A DNA stretch of 64,000 nucleotides from Mesorhizobium sp. L-2-11 (GTDB taxonomy: Bacteria > Pseudomonadota > Alphaproteobacteria > Rhizobiales > Rhizobiaceae). Positions within the stretch are counted from its first letter, which is position 1. The number at the start of each line of letters is the position of its first letter. Below the pieces are notes generated by a model, which was not told the origin of the DNA, ran no database searches, and worked only from the letters and a program-made list of their open reading frames with translations. Where the stretch lies: assembly GCF_016756595.1 (NCBI RefSeq), contig NZ_AP023257.1, positions 5,596,001-5,660,000 on the forward strand. The letters are read 5' to 3'. The position numbers were made by a program, and so were the translations under genes. Shown here piece after piece: positions 36,637-45,942 of this stretch.

Positions 36637-37578
36637 TTATCCTGCTCGCGGCAAAATCGCCGCCCTGCCGGTTTCGATAAACGGTGCCCAATAGTCTACC
36701 GATTCGCGGATCATGGCGACGACCTGGTGGTCGACCGGTTCGCGTTCGCGAAACGACAGTTCGAGGCAGATCTCGTTGTCGACGCCGCCGCCGCGGCGAA
36801 CCGTCTCCAGAAGCTTTTCCGGCGTGATGCGGCCGCCCCTGTTGTAGGCTGCGATGAACGGCCAATGACCGCCTTTGTTCATCGACGACTGTTTGATGTG
36901 GATGATCGGCGAAACCTTGGGAAAGGCTTCGGCCCAGGCATAGGGATCGATGTCGGCCGGATTGCTCGAAGTCACGTCGCCATGGTCGATATCGACCATC
37001 ATCTTCAACGGAATGGCCATGCCGGCTGCTTCGATCTGGTTGTGCAGTGCCCAGCAACTCTCGATCGTATGGCCGAATTCGCGGCCGACCGACATCGGCT
37101 CCCAAAACAGATAGGTTAATCCGGCCGCCCTGGCGTGCTCGGCGACCTCGCGCCAGCATTCCAGCGCGATGTCGAAAAGCCGCTCACGACGCTCGGGATC
37201 GTCAAAATCCCTGTGCGTGAAGATCGCGAACTGGGTGCCCATGCCGCCGGCGCCGAGCTCGGCCGAAATGTCGGCAAAGGTCTTGAACCAATCGACGTAG
37301 TAGCGGCGAACGTCGGCGTCGGGATGGCCAAAATGGTTGAGCCGCCCGTAAGGGCCGGTCATCCCCGACGTCACGCGCACGCCGGTGCGGTCGAGCGCGG
37401 TGCGGAACAGGCGGACGAATTTCGAGATCGTCGCCGCCGGCCAGCCGGGATTGACGAATTCATGCGTGAGCTGCACGTCCCGGATGCCGATGTCGTAGGC
37501 GATTGCATCGATCAGATCGTCCGGTTCGGCGAAACGATTGACCAGCGGATTGGTGTTGAGGGAAAGCGTAAAGACCAT
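36637..37578 (-). CDS. eryC: EryC-type tetrulose-4-phosphate racemase (xylose isomerase superfamily)
   Basis: A 313-residue TIM-barrel protein. FTLSLNTNPLVNRFAEPDDL, RVTSGMTGPYGRLNHFGHPD and MMVDIDHGDVTSSNPADIDP are closely like Brucella EryC (about 309 residues), shown to racemise L-3-tetrulose 4-phosphate to the D form. Metal ligands are expected at the Glu in FWEPMS, the Asp/His in DIDHGD and the C-terminal Glu in ICLELSF. Its ATG shares one base with the eryB stop (TGATG), so the two are translationally coupled. It is the last gene of the ery operon, next to the IS. Confidence 0.88.
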   Translation of the reverse strand: MVFTLSLNTNPLVNRFAEPDDLIDAIAYDIGIRDVQLTHEFVNPGWPAATISKFVRLFRTALDRTGVRVTSGMTGPYGRLNHFGHPDADVRRYYVDWFKTFADISAELGAGGMGTQFAIFTHRDFDDPERRERLFDIALECWREVAEHARAAGLTYLFWEPMSVGREFGHTIESCWALHNQIEAAGMAIPLKMMVDIDHGDVTSSNPADIDPYAWAEAFPKVSPIIHIKQSSMNKGGHWPFIAAYNRGGRITPEKLLETVRRGGGVDNEICLELSFREREPVDHQVVAMIRESVDYWAPFIETGRAAILPRAG

Positions 37579-39095
37579 CAGCTTGCTTTCACCAGCCGAC
37601 CCGCGCACCAGTCCTCGAAGGCTGCTCTTTCCGCGGCGGACAGATGCAGCCCATGCTTGGTGCGCCGTTCGAGAAAATCGGCAGCGGTCAGCGCCCATTC
37701 ATGCTCGAACAGATAATTGGCTTCGCGTTCGAAAAAATCCTTGCCGAAGCACCGCCCCAGATCGGCGAGCGACCTGGCTGCCCCGACCAGAACGCGCGTC
37801 CTGGTGCCGTAGAGCCGGCCATAATGCTTGACCAGCGACGTCGGCATCCAGGGATATTCGCGGCCGAGATCGCCGAGAAACTGTTCGAAATCGGCGTTGG
37901 CGATATCGCCACCCGGCAGGTAGCCTTTCGACGTCCATGGCTTGCCCATTTTCGGAAAGAAAGGCGCGATCCGGTCCAGCGCGTGCTCGGCCAGCTTGCG
38001 GAAGGTGGTGATCTTGCCGCCGAAGACGGAGAGCAGCGGCGCCTGCCCGGACGCTGCGTCGAGTTGGAAAATATAGTCGCGCGTCACCGCGCTCGGATTG
38101 TCGGCGTTGTCGTCATAGAGCGGCCTGACGCCCGAGAACGAGTAGATGACATCATCGCGGGCAAGTTCGCGCTTGAAGTAGCGGTTGACCACCTTGATCA
38201 GGTAGTCGACCTCGCTGGCATCCGCCGCTACGTCTTCCGGCCGTCCCTCATAGGGGATGTCGGTGGTGCCGATCAGGGCCAGATCGTTCTGGTAGGGATT
38301 GATGAAGATCACGCGCTTGTCGCTGTTCTGGACGAGATAAGCCTGCCGCCCTTCCCAGAATTTCGGCACGACGATGTGGCTGCCCTTGACAAGGCGGACG
38401 TTCCGCTTGGAGTTCTGGCCGGCCACGCGGTTGATGATGTCGTTGACCCAGGGACCGGCGGCGTTGATCAATGCACGCGCCCGAACCGTGGTCCTGACGC
38501 CGGTTCGGCCGTCGCGCATCTCGACCGACCACAGGCCGTTTTCACGGCGGGCGGCGGTGCAGGCGGTCCGGGTGAAGATCCTGGCTCCCCGTTCCGCAGC
38601 GTCGAGCGCGTTGATGATGACGAGACGGGCGTCGTCGACCCAGCAATCGGAATATTCGAAACCGCGCTTGAACGCATCCTTGATCGGCGCGCCTTCGGGC
38701 GCGGTGCGCAGGTCAAGCGTGCGGGTGCCCGGCAGCCGCTTGCGGCCGCCGAGATGATCGTAGAGGAACAGGCCGAGCCGGACCAGCCAGGCCGGCCGGT
38801 CGTCCGGGCTGTGCGGCAGCACGAAGCGCATCGGCCAGATGATGTGCGGCGCCGATTCAAGCAGCACTTCGCGTTCGATCAGCGCCTCGCGCACCAGCCG
38901 GAATTCGTAATATTCGAGATAGCGCAGGCCGCCATGGACGAGCTTTCCCGATCGCGAACTGGTGCCTTCGGCGAGATCGTCTTTTTCGCACAGGATGACG
39001 GAAAGGCCGCGGCCGGCTGCGTCGCGCGCGACGCCCGCCCCATTGACGCCACCGCCGATGACGAACAGATCGACGATTTCAGTGGCGCCGCTCAT
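37578..39095 (-). CDS. eryB: EryB-type erythritol phosphate dehydrogenase (GlpD-like flavoprotein)
   Basis: A 505-residue flavoprotein of the glycerol-3-phosphate dehydrogenase family: FAD motif VIGGGVNGAGVARDAAGRGL, then SSRSGKLVHGGLRYLEYYEF, INAAGPWVND and SVFGGKITTFRKLAEHAL. Brucella EryB oxidises erythritol phosphate to a tetrulose phosphate and passes electrons to the membrane quinone pool. The eryC gene overlaps its end and eryA is two genes upstream, supporting EryB over GlpD. The start at 39095 is set by family alignment; the region upstream reads as an artefact of GC-rich DNA. Confidence 0.85.
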   Translation of the reverse strand: MSGATEIVDLFVIGGGVNGAGVARDAAGRGLSVILCEKDDLAEGTSSRSGKLVHGGLRYLEYYEFRLVREALIEREVLLESAPHIIWPMRFVLPHSPDDRPAWLVRLGLFLYDHLGGRKRLPGTRTLDLRTAPEGAPIKDAFKRGFEYSDCWVDDARLVIINALDAAERGARIFTRTACTAARRENGLWSVEMRDGRTGVRTTVRARALINAAGPWVNDIINRVAGQNSKRNVRLVKGSHIVVPKFWEGRQAYLVQNSDKRVIFINPYQNDLALIGTTDIPYEGRPEDVAADASEVDYLIKVVNRYFKRELARDDVIYSFSGVRPLYDDNADNPSAVTRDYIFQLDAASGQAPLLSVFGGKITTFRKLAEHALDRIAPFFPKMGKPWTSKGYLPGGDIANADFEQFLGDLGREYPWMPTSLVKHYGRLYGTRTRVLVGAARSLADLGRCFGKDFFEREANYLFEHEWALTAADFLERRTKHGLHLSAAERAAFEDWCAGRLVKAS

Positions 39096-39144
39096 CTCGC
39101 CGGATCCTCTATGCCTGGATTGCGTTTCATGGCTGCCGCGACCT

Positions 39145-40185
39145 TCAGCACGGGTTGACCGGCGGGAGCCCGACGATGAAGCGGCGCACCTCTTCGGCCG
39201 CCTGCTCGGCCGCATAGGTCACCGTGCGCACCGAAGCGCCGGCGATATGCGGCGTCAAGGTGACATTCGGAAGCTGTAGCAGCGGCCAGTCGGCAGGCAC
39301 CGGCTCGACCGCAAAGGTCTCCAGCATGGCGCTGCCGATATGGCCAGAGACAAGCGCATCGTAGAGCGCGTCGTAGTCGACCAGCGGCCCGCGCGCGGTG
39401 TTGACGAAAATCACCCCCGGCTTCATCCGGGCGATGGTGTCCTTGCCGATCAGGCCGCGGGTTTCCTCGGTCACCCGGGGATGAAGCGTGACCACATCGG
39501 AGCGGGACAGGAGTTCGTCCAGCGCGACCAGTTCGACGCCGGCATTGCGGTCTTCAGCGCTCAATTGCACATAGGGATCGGTGACCAGGATGCGGCAGCC
39601 GAAGGCGCGCAGCAGGCGGACGACCTTGGTACCGATATTGCCGTAGCCGATGACGCCAACGGTCATTTCGTTGAGCTCGCGGCCGGTACGGTCGGCGCGG
39701 TAGAGATCGCCGCGCCATTGCCCCTTGCGCAATGCTTCGTGCCCGACCCGGATCAGCCGCGTCTCTGCAAGGATCGCACCGATGGTGAATTCGGCCACAG
39801 CACTTGCATTGCGGCCGGGCACATTGACGACGGTGATGCCGTAGGCCCTGGCGGCAACCATGTCGATGTTGATCGGGCCGCCGCGCGAGACCGCGACAAG
39901 CTTCAGCGCCGGCAGACGCCGCATCATGGTCTCGGAGAGCGGCGCAAGCTGGGTGACGAAGATTTCGGCGTCGCCAATGAAATCGACCACCTCGTCCGGA
40001 TCGCCAAAATACTCCTTCACCTTGTCGAGGCCGAGCGCCGCATTGCCGAATTCCATCGGCTCGTCGGGCCAGGCCGCCTCAAGCGTGCGAATGTCAAGAT
40101 TGTCGCCACAGGCCTTCTCGATTTTCTCGCGAAAGGCATCGGGAAGCATGAAGCGGTCGCCAATGATTGCAATCTTCTTACGCAT
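39145..40185 (-). CDS. D-2-hydroxyacid dehydrogenase, NAD-binding (SerA-like)
   Basis: A 346-residue dehydrogenase of the D-isomer family. The Rossmann motif is VGVIGYGNIGTKVVRLL; the substrate Arg is in VNTARGPLVDYDALYDAL, the catalytic Glu in SAMLETFAVEP and the His in LTPHIAG. It would interconvert a 2-hydroxyacid and a 2-oxoacid. It sits between eryA and eryB, 10 bases after the kinase stop; this gene is not part of the classical eryABCD set, so its substrate here (a tetronate, glycerate or phosphorylated acid) is unknown. Confidence 0.82.
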   Translation of the reverse strand: MRKKIAIIGDRFMLPDAFREKIEKACGDNLDIRTLEAAWPDEPMEFGNAALGLDKVKEYFGDPDEVVDFIGDAEIFVTQLAPLSETMMRRLPALKLVAVSRGGPINIDMVAARAYGITVVNVPGRNASAVAEFTIGAILAETRLIRVGHEALRKGQWRGDLYRADRTGRELNEMTVGVIGYGNIGTKVVRLLRAFGCRILVTDPYVQLSAEDRNAGVELVALDELLSRSDVVTLHPRVTEETRGLIGKDTIARMKPGVIFVNTARGPLVDYDALYDALVSGHIGSAMLETFAVEPVPADWPLLQLPNVTLTPHIAGASVRTVTYAAEQAAEEVRRFIVGLPPVNPC

Positions 40186-40195
40186 GCTCGACTTC

Positions 40196-41749
40196 TCAGT
40201 TTGCCCTGGATGCGGCCATCGACCGCCAGACCGGCCGCAGCGCCTCGTGCGCCAATGTGTAGGACGGAACCGCCCGCTCATAGATCGCGGCAAGTTTTGG
40301 GTCGCTCGGCTCCGCCGCACCCAGCAGCGGCGTGACCCATTCGCCGACGCATTCGTCCATCGATCTGTATTGGCCGACACAGACCGCGGCGATCATCGCG
40401 GCGCCCGCCGCACCGGCTTCCTCGCGCTGGCTGGTGCGAATGTCGGCGCCGACGACAGCGCCCAGGATCTTGCGCAGAGCCGGGCTTTTGGCGGCGCCGC
40501 CGGTCAGCCGAACTTCGCTCGGCAGCGGCCCCATGGCGGCGTAGCAATCGCGCGACGCAAATGCCAGCCCCTCAAATACGGCGCGGACCATATCGGCATA
40601 ACCGTGCCGCGACGAAATGCCGACGAAACCGGCCCTGGCGTTGGCATCGACGAACGGCCCGCGCTCGCCGGCCTCCGACACATAGGGCTGATAGAGCAGC
40701 GAAGCCGGTTCAGATGACGATATCCATTCGTCGACCAGCGCGATCATCTCGCCATTGCTGCGGGTGATGCCTTGCGAGGCGAGAATGCCGGAGGCGAGGC
40801 TGAGGATCCAATCGATGTTGAGCGTCGCTGCCATGTTCGACTGCATCTGCGCGAAGACGCCGGGCGCCGGCATCGTCATCGTGTAGCCGGTCCTGGCCTC
40901 GTTGAGCAGCACTTCGTCCGGCGTCTGCGCCAGCCGCATATGCATGCCGGTGGAGCCGATGATGGAGCAGCCGGGCTTGCGCTCGCGGTCGAGCAGGCCG
41001 GCGCCGAGCGCGGTGCAGGCCACGTCGACATAGGCCAGCACCACCGGTGTTCCGGAAAGCAGACCGGTCGCTTCGGCAGCCGCCGCCGACAGGCCGGCGC
41101 TATGCCTGGTGCCGTCGACGATCGGCGGCAGCAGATGCCTGAGATCGGCGACGCCGAGCACCTCAAGCACCTCGTCGCAATAGCCACGGGTGCGGAAGTC
41201 GCCGAAGGTGAAGGTGCCTTCGGACGGATCGGTGGCGCGTTCGCCGGTCAGGTTGAAATAGAGCCAGTCCTTGCAATGGAATGCCGTCGCGGCGCCGGCA
41301 AGCCTGTCAGGCGCGCTGCGCTTCATGAAGGCAAGCTGCGGTCCCTGCTGGCAGGCGGCGAGCCCGCTGCCGGTCTTTTCGAAACGAAGCCGGTCATCGG
41401 GCCGCGCGCGGATCTCCTCGACGATCGCGGCAGCGCGCGCGTCGAGCCACAGCCAGCCTTTGGCGACCGGCTCACCGTGCTTGTCGATCAGCCAGGTGCC
41501 GTCGCCCTGCCCGGTCACGGCGACCGCAATGGCGCGGCTGGCAAGGTCCGGGACCTTGTCGGCAAGCTGGCGCAGGGTGGTCGCGGTATCAGCCCAGGTG
41601 CGCGCCAGATCCTGCTCGGCGCCGCCGCCGGGCAAGGTCTCGTACCGGTTCGGCACCGCCGCGGCGGCGAGCTGCCGGCCCGCCGTGTCGAAGGCGACAG
41701 ATTTGATGACAGACGTGCCGGCGTCGACGCCGATCAGCACATCCCGCAT
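40196..41749 (-). CDS. eryA: FGGY-family carbohydrate kinase, probable erythritol kinase (EryA)
   Basis: A 517-residue FGGY kinase: VLIGVDAGTSVIKSVAFD (ATP phosphate loop 1), GTWLIDKHGEPVAKGWLWLDAR (sugar-binding region), SIIGSTGMHMR, and the C-terminal RLTGGAAKSPALRKILGAVVG nucleotide motif. Length and neighbours match EryA, which phosphorylates erythritol with ATP. XylB- or GlpK-like activity cannot be ruled out by sequence alone. Its start overlaps the stop of the ABC ATPase gene (TGATG). Confidence 0.83.
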   Translation of the reverse strand: MRDVLIGVDAGTSVIKSVAFDTAGRQLAAAAVPNRYETLPGGGAEQDLARTWADTATTLRQLADKVPDLASRAIAVAVTGQGDGTWLIDKHGEPVAKGWLWLDARAAAIVEEIRARPDDRLRFEKTGSGLAACQQGPQLAFMKRSAPDRLAGAATAFHCKDWLYFNLTGERATDPSEGTFTFGDFRTRGYCDEVLEVLGVADLRHLLPPIVDGTRHSAGLSAAAAEATGLLSGTPVVLAYVDVACTALGAGLLDRERKPGCSIIGSTGMHMRLAQTPDEVLLNEARTGYTMTMPAPGVFAQMQSNMAATLNIDWILSLASGILASQGITRSNGEMIALVDEWISSSEPASLLYQPYVSEAGERGPFVDANARAGFVGISSRHGYADMVRAVFEGLAFASRDCYAAMGPLPSEVRLTGGAAKSPALRKILGAVVGADIRTSQREEAGAAGAAMIAAVCVGQYRSMDECVGEWVTPLLGAAEPSDPKLAAIYERAVPSYTLAHEALRPVWRSMAASRAN

Positions 41750-42873
41750 CAGGCAAGCTCCATGCCGTGCGAAATGGCCATGCCGCTGGATTGATCGAAG
41801 ACGTGCAGGTTTTTCGGATCGATGCTGATGTTGATCGGAGCGCCAAGCTCAAGCCGGGTCCGGTCATGTTCGACCAGGACCAGCGAGCCGCCGGCGAAAT
41901 CCGCCGCGATATGGGTCTGGTCGCCGAGCCATTGGTTGGCCGAAACTGTGGCCGGCACGCCGTCCTTCGAGCGGCGAACCGCATAGGGCCTGACACCGAT
42001 GACGACCCGCTCGCGTTTGAGCAATTCGTCGCGAACCGAGCCGCTGAATGCGTCCTTGTCATAGTCCAGTGATAGCCCGTCGGGCAGCCGCAGATTGATC
42101 TTGTCGGCAGCCGTGCCGACATAGGCCTCGAAGACATTCATCGGCGGCTCCCCGACGAAGGTGCCGGTGAACAGGTTGGCCGGCCGCTGCTTGAGCATAT
42201 CGGGCGTATCGAACTGCTGCAGCACGCCGCCTTCCATCACCGCGATCCGGTCGGCCAATGCATTGGCCTCGGTCTGGTCGTGAGTGACCAGGATCGCGGT
42301 CAGGCCGCGCTCCTTGATGAAGTGCTTGATGCGGCCGCGCAGCACGGCGCGAAGCTGCGGCTCGAGCTGGCCCATCGGTTCGTCCAGCAGATGCAGGTCG
42401 GCCTCGCGGATCAGCGCCCGGCCGAGGCTGGCGCGCTGCTGCTGGCCGCCGGAGATGGAACTCGGATAGCGCTCAAGAATGTCCTCGATCTCGAGCAGCT
42501 TGGCGATGCTGGCAACTTTCGCGTCGACCTGACTTTTCGGCAGCCTGGCCGCCTTCAGCGCAAACGCCATGTTCTCGCGCACGGTCAGCGGCGGATACAG
42601 CGAATAGCCCTCGAACGCCATCGCCACATTGCGCCTGACCGGCGGCAGCGTGTGCACCTTGCGGCCGGCAACCGAGATGGTGCCGCGCGAGACCTCCTCG
42701 AAACCGGCGATCATGCGCAATGTCGAAGTCTTGCCGCAGCCGGACGAGCCGAGCAGTGCGACGATCTCGCCCCTGGCGATTTCCATCGTCAGGTTCTGGA
42801 CGGCGTGCACGCCCCGATCGATCGGGCCGTAGAATTTGTCGACGCCGGAAATGGTGAGTGCGCTCTGGCTCAT
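41749..42873 (-). CDS. Polyol ABC transporter ATPase 2 (MalK/GlpT-like)
   Basis: A 374-residue MalK-type ATPase with a C-terminal TOBE regulatory region. Walker A is GSSGCGKT (42-49), signature SGGQ (141-144), Walker B LLDEP (162-166) with the catalytic E165, and H198 in the H-loop. The Q-loop position reads AFEGYSLYP, with Glu88 where Gln is expected, and the D-loop is unusual (MGQLEPQLR). It pairs with the ATPase encoded just upstream, as GlpS/GlpT do in the Rhizobium glycerol importer. Its start overlaps that gene by 4 bases. Confidence 0.88.
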   Translation of the reverse strand: MSQSALTISGVDKFYGPIDRGVHAVQNLTMEIARGEIVALLGSSGCGKTSTLRMIAGFEEVSRGTISVAGRKVHTLPPVRRNVAMAFEGYSLYPPLTVRENMAFALKAARLPKSQVDAKVASIAKLLEIEDILERYPSSISGGQQQRASLGRALIREADLHLLDEPMGQLEPQLRAVLRGRIKHFIKERGLTAILVTHDQTEANALADRIAVMEGGVLQQFDTPDMLKQRPANLFTGTFVGEPPMNVFEAYVGTAADKINLRLPDGLSLDYDKDAFSGSVRDELLKRERVVIGVRPYAVRRSKDGVPATVSANQWLGDQTHIAADFAGGSLVLVEHDRTRLELGAPINISIDPKNLHVFDQSSGMAISHGMELA

Positions 42874-43988
42874 GCCGCTTCTCCGCTGCGCAGATTGACC
42901 ACATTGCTGGCGCCGATGCGGTCGCCGCTGGCATGATCGAACAGCAGCGCACTTTTGTCGTCGACGGCGATGTGGGCCCTGCCCTCGGTTTGACCCGGTG
43001 TTCCGGCCGGCCGGGAGACCAGGATTTCGCGGCCGCGCACGGTGCGCACCAGCGTGACGATCTTTTCATTGAGCGGCGTCTCCGCCTCGACGGTCACCGG
43101 TATTGCAGCGGGCGTGCCTTCGTCTACGAAGCGCAGCGCTTCGGGCCGCAAGCCGATCACGCAATCGCGGCCGACCGTCGCGTCATAGGCGCCCGTCAGA
43201 TGGACCTGGACATTCGACAGGCCGACATAGATGCCCTTGGCATCGCGCGACGGCTTGACGTCGAGCAGGTTGATCGTCGGATCGCCGAACAGCCGCGCGA
43301 TCTCGATGTTGGCCGGCTCGCGATAGATCTGCTCGGGCGTGCCGAGCTGCTTGATGACACCTTGCGACATCACCGCGATGCGGTCGCCGAGCGCCATGGC
43401 CTCCTTGTAGTCCTGGGTGACGTAGACGACGGTCGCGCCACGGTCGGCCAGCAGCCTCGGCAGTTCGAGCCGCATCTCGAAGCGCAGTTTGGCATCGACG
43501 TTGCGCAGCGGGTCATCGAGCAGGAGCACCGGCGGCGAGCCGACCAGCGCGCGGGCGAGCGCGGTGCGCTGCTTCTGGCCGTTGGACAGCGCCCGTGGCT
43601 TGTGGCTGAGCACGTGGCCGATCTTCAGCAGCTTGGCGACGCTCTCGACACCCGCCTTCATCGCACCTTGCGGCGATCGCTTGGCCTGCAGCGGCGTGGC
43701 GATGTTGTCGAAGGCGGTCATGTGCGGAAACAGCGCGAAATTCTGGAACGCCATGCCGACGCCGCGGAACTCGGCGTCAAGGTCGGTCATGTCCTCGCCG
43801 CCGATAAGTATCTTTCCTTCATCGGGGTCGATGACGCCGGCGACGAGCCGCAGCAGCACCGTCTTGCCGGCACCGGACGGTCCGAACAGGACCAGGGTTT
43901 CGCCGTCGGCGACGCTCAGCGACAGATTGTCGAGCACAGTCTGGCTCTTGTAGCGCTTGACGACATTTCGCAATTCGAGGCTGGCCAT
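42870..43988 (-). CDS. Polyol ABC transporter ATPase 1 (MalK/GlpS-like) with degenerate catalytic residues
   Basis: A 372-residue MalK-type ATPase starting MASLELRNVVKRY. Walker A GPSGAGKT (36-43) and Q82 are normal, but the signature is LSNGQ (134-138), the Walker B ends LLLDDP with Asp159 in place of the catalytic Glu, and the H-loop reads VTQDYKEA with Gln192 for His. It is therefore probably weak or inactive as a hydrolase, forming an asymmetric heterodimer with the partner ATPase. A C-terminal TOBE domain follows. The reading frame stays open far upstream through the permease genes, but the family start and position place the ATG at 43988. Confidence 0.88.
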   Translation of the reverse strand: MASLELRNVVKRYKSQTVLDNLSLSVADGETLVLFGPSGAGKTVLLRLVAGVIDPDEGKILIGGEDMTDLDAEFRGVGMAFQNFALFPHMTAFDNIATPLQAKRSPQGAMKAGVESVAKLLKIGHVLSHKPRALSNGQKQRTALARALVGSPPVLLLDDPLRNVDAKLRFEMRLELPRLLADRGATVVYVTQDYKEAMALGDRIAVMSQGVIKQLGTPEQIYREPANIEIARLFGDPTINLLDVKPSRDAKGIYVGLSNVQVHLTGAYDATVGRDCVIGLRPEALRFVDEGTPAAIPVTVEAETPLNEKIVTLVRTVRGREILVSRPAGTPGQTEGRAHIAVDDKSALLFDHASGDRIGASNVVNLRSGEAA

Positions 43989-43993
43989 CGGAG

Positions 43994-44851
43994 CTATCCT
44001 TTCACCGCGCCGAGCGACAGGCCTTCGACGAGATAGCGCTGCGCGTAAAGGGCGAGCGCCAGCGTCGGGGTGATCGACAGCACGATCGCTGCCGAGATCT
44101 GGCCGTACTGGATGCCGGAGGAGGTGATGAAGGCGAGCGCGCCGACCGTCACCGGCTGCTTGTCGGCCGAAGCGAGCACGAGCGCGAAGACGAAATTGTT
44201 CCAGGCGAAGATGAAGGCGAGCAGGCCCGCAGCCGCGATGCCGGGGCCGGCAAGCGGCAGCGCGATCTTGCGGAAGGTGGCGAACCAGGAATGGCCGGCT
44301 ATGCGATAGGCATATTCGATATCGGCCGGGATATCCTCGAAATAGCCGCGCACGATCCACAGGATCAGCGGCAGGCAGATCAGCTGATAGACCCAGATCA
44401 GCCCGATATAGGTGTTGGCCAGTCCAAGCTTCTGGAAATAGAGGGTCAGCGGCAGCAGCACCAGCAGCGCCGGCGCGAACCGGAACGACAGCAGCGTGAA
44501 GGCGATGTCCTCCGAGCCGCGGAACTTGTGCCGGGCAAAGGCATAAGCGGCGGGGACGCCGAGCAGCAGCGCGACGGCGACGGAGGTGACCGACAGGAAC
44601 ACCGAATTCCACAGATTGCGCATGAAGGCGATGTCGAGCGTGCCGGCCGCCGTGGTCAGCTTTCCGGTGATCAGCGCGGTGTAGTTGGCCAGCGTCGGCT
44701 TGAAGACGAGCTGCGGCGGAATCCGCAGGATGGTCTCGTTGGTCTGGAACGACATCATGAGGATCCAGACGATCGGGAACATGAAGAAGATCACGACCAG
44801 CGCCAGCGCTATGCCGCGCAGGATGCGTTCGAGAAGCGAGGTGTGTTCCAT
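43994..44851 (-). CDS. Polyol ABC transporter permease (MalG-like)
   Basis: A 285-residue permease with six hydrophobic segments. The N-terminal segment is GIALALVVIFFMFPIVWILMM, and the cytoplasmic EAA loop reads EYAYRIAGHSWFATFRKIALP, where it docks to the ATPases. It belongs to the CUT1 class. It lies five bases before the ATPase 1 gene and 9 bases after the MalF-like permease, in the same unit. Confidence 0.9.
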   Translation of the reverse strand: MEHTSLLERILRGIALALVVIFFMFPIVWILMMSFQTNETILRIPPQLVFKPTLANYTALITGKLTTAAGTLDIAFMRNLWNSVFLSVTSVAVALLLGVPAAYAFARHKFRGSEDIAFTLLSFRFAPALLVLLPLTLYFQKLGLANTYIGLIWVYQLICLPLILWIVRGYFEDIPADIEYAYRIAGHSWFATFRKIALPLAGPGIAAAGLLAFIFAWNNFVFALVLASADKQPVTVGALAFITSSGIQYGQISAAIVLSITPTLALALYAQRYLVEGLSLGAVKG

Positions 44852-44860
44852 CTCGGCCTC

Positions 44861-45784
44861 CTATGCCAGGCCGCGGGCGCGTTCGCGCAGCCGCAGCCAG
44901 TTCTTGATGAAGATGTTCGACAGGAAATAGGTGATCGCCCACAGGATGATCATCAGCGCCGCTGAGCGGCCGACATTGGTCGACTGGAAGAAGTTGAGAT
45001 AGGCCTCGACCTGGAAGACGGTCAGCGTGTCGCCCGGGCCGCCCTGGGTCATGGCATAGATGATGTCGAACTGCTGGATGGAATCCAGCAGGCGAAACAG
45101 CGTCGCCGTCAGGATGTAGGGCGTGAGCATCGGCAAGGTGATGCGGAAGAACACGAAACTCCGCGGCACGCCGTCCAGTGCTGCTGCCTCGAAGGGCTGC
45201 GTCGGCAGGCTGCGCAAGCCGGCCAGCAGCAGGATCATGATGAAGGGCGTGTAGACCCAGATATCGACAAGGACCACCGTGAAAAGCGCGGTCGACGGCG
45301 ACGAGGCCCAGCGGAAATCCTGCAATCCGATCAGGCTGGCGAGATAGCTCAGCACGCCAAAGCCGGGATTGGTCATCAGCTTCCACATCAGCGCGGCAAG
45401 CGCCGGCGCCGTCATCAGCGGCATCAACAGCATGATCGAGATGAAGTTGTTTAGCGTCGAGCGCTTCTGCAGCAGCATGGCGATGCCGAGGCCGAGAAGC
45501 AGTTCGAGCAGCACGGTGATGCCGGCATAGAGCAGCGATATCTCCAGCGTGTTCCAGAACCTCGGGTCCGTGAAAAACGAGATATAGTTGTCGCCCCAGT
45601 TGAACTGCCGCGCCCAGGGCTGGCTCAGCCGGTAGCGCTGGAACGAATAGACGACCGATGTGAAGAACGGGATCAGTATGCCGATGCAGACGAGCAGGGC
45701 CGGCAGGCTGAGCACATAGGGCAGCACTCTCTTGCTGATCCTGAAGCCGGAAGGCTTGTTTCTTTGCATTGTCACCGCAGTCAT
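44861..45784 (-). CDS. Polyol ABC transporter permease (MalF-like)
   Basis: A 307-residue permease with six hydrophobic segments, beginning with VLPYVLSLPALLVCIGILIPF, and an EAA loop FEAAALDGVPRSFVFFRITLPML. It forms the translocation pore with the MalG-like partner. It follows the binding-protein gene after a 200-bp gap that holds repeats and a strong hairpin. Confidence 0.9.
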   Translation of the reverse strand: MTAVTMQRNKPSGFRISKRVLPYVLSLPALLVCIGILIPFFTSVVYSFQRYRLSQPWARQFNWGDNYISFFTDPRFWNTLEISLLYAGITVLLELLLGLGIAMLLQKRSTLNNFISIMLLMPLMTAPALAALMWKLMTNPGFGVLSYLASLIGLQDFRWASSPSTALFTVVLVDIWVYTPFIMILLLAGLRSLPTQPFEAAALDGVPRSFVFFRITLPMLTPYILTATLFRLLDSIQQFDIIYAMTQGGPGDTLTVFQVEAYLNFFQSTNVGRSAALMIILWAITYFLSNIFIKNWLRLRERARGLA

Positions 45785-45876
45785 CGTGGCTCACCCGTCA
45801 TCTCTGTTGCTTCGCCCTGCCGGCCGCCCAGGGAGCCAGGCGGCCGGTTGGGCGAGTGGCGGCACCGCCAGTGTTT

Positions 45877-45918
45877 GAGCATCGGATCTTCCCAAAACCG
45901 GTTTGGGGCCTGATGCTC
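45877..45918. repeat. Palindromic intergenic repeat between permease and binding-protein genes
   Basis: GAGCATC (45877-45883) pairs with GATGCTC (45912-45918) around a core CCAAAACCGGTTTGG-like palindrome (45892-45906). The AAAACCGGTT core is shared with the repeat at 32793-32841, pointing to a dispersed rhizobial repeat family. Confidence 0.65.
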
Positions 45919-45942
45919 CAGGCGCCGCTTCGCAGTGGAATC

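Noticed and set aside
37644..39158. Plus-strand open frame of about 500 codons opposite eryB
   Set aside because: Antisense to a clear flavoprotein gene. No domain, no RBS.
43989..45794. Minus-strand reading frame that stays open upstream of ATPase 1 for about 600 codons
   Set aside because: It overlaps two clear permease genes in another frame, lacks any domain, and is rich in Arg/Ala/Pro/His, as expected of a GC-rich shadow. The ATPase family start at 43988 is well placed.
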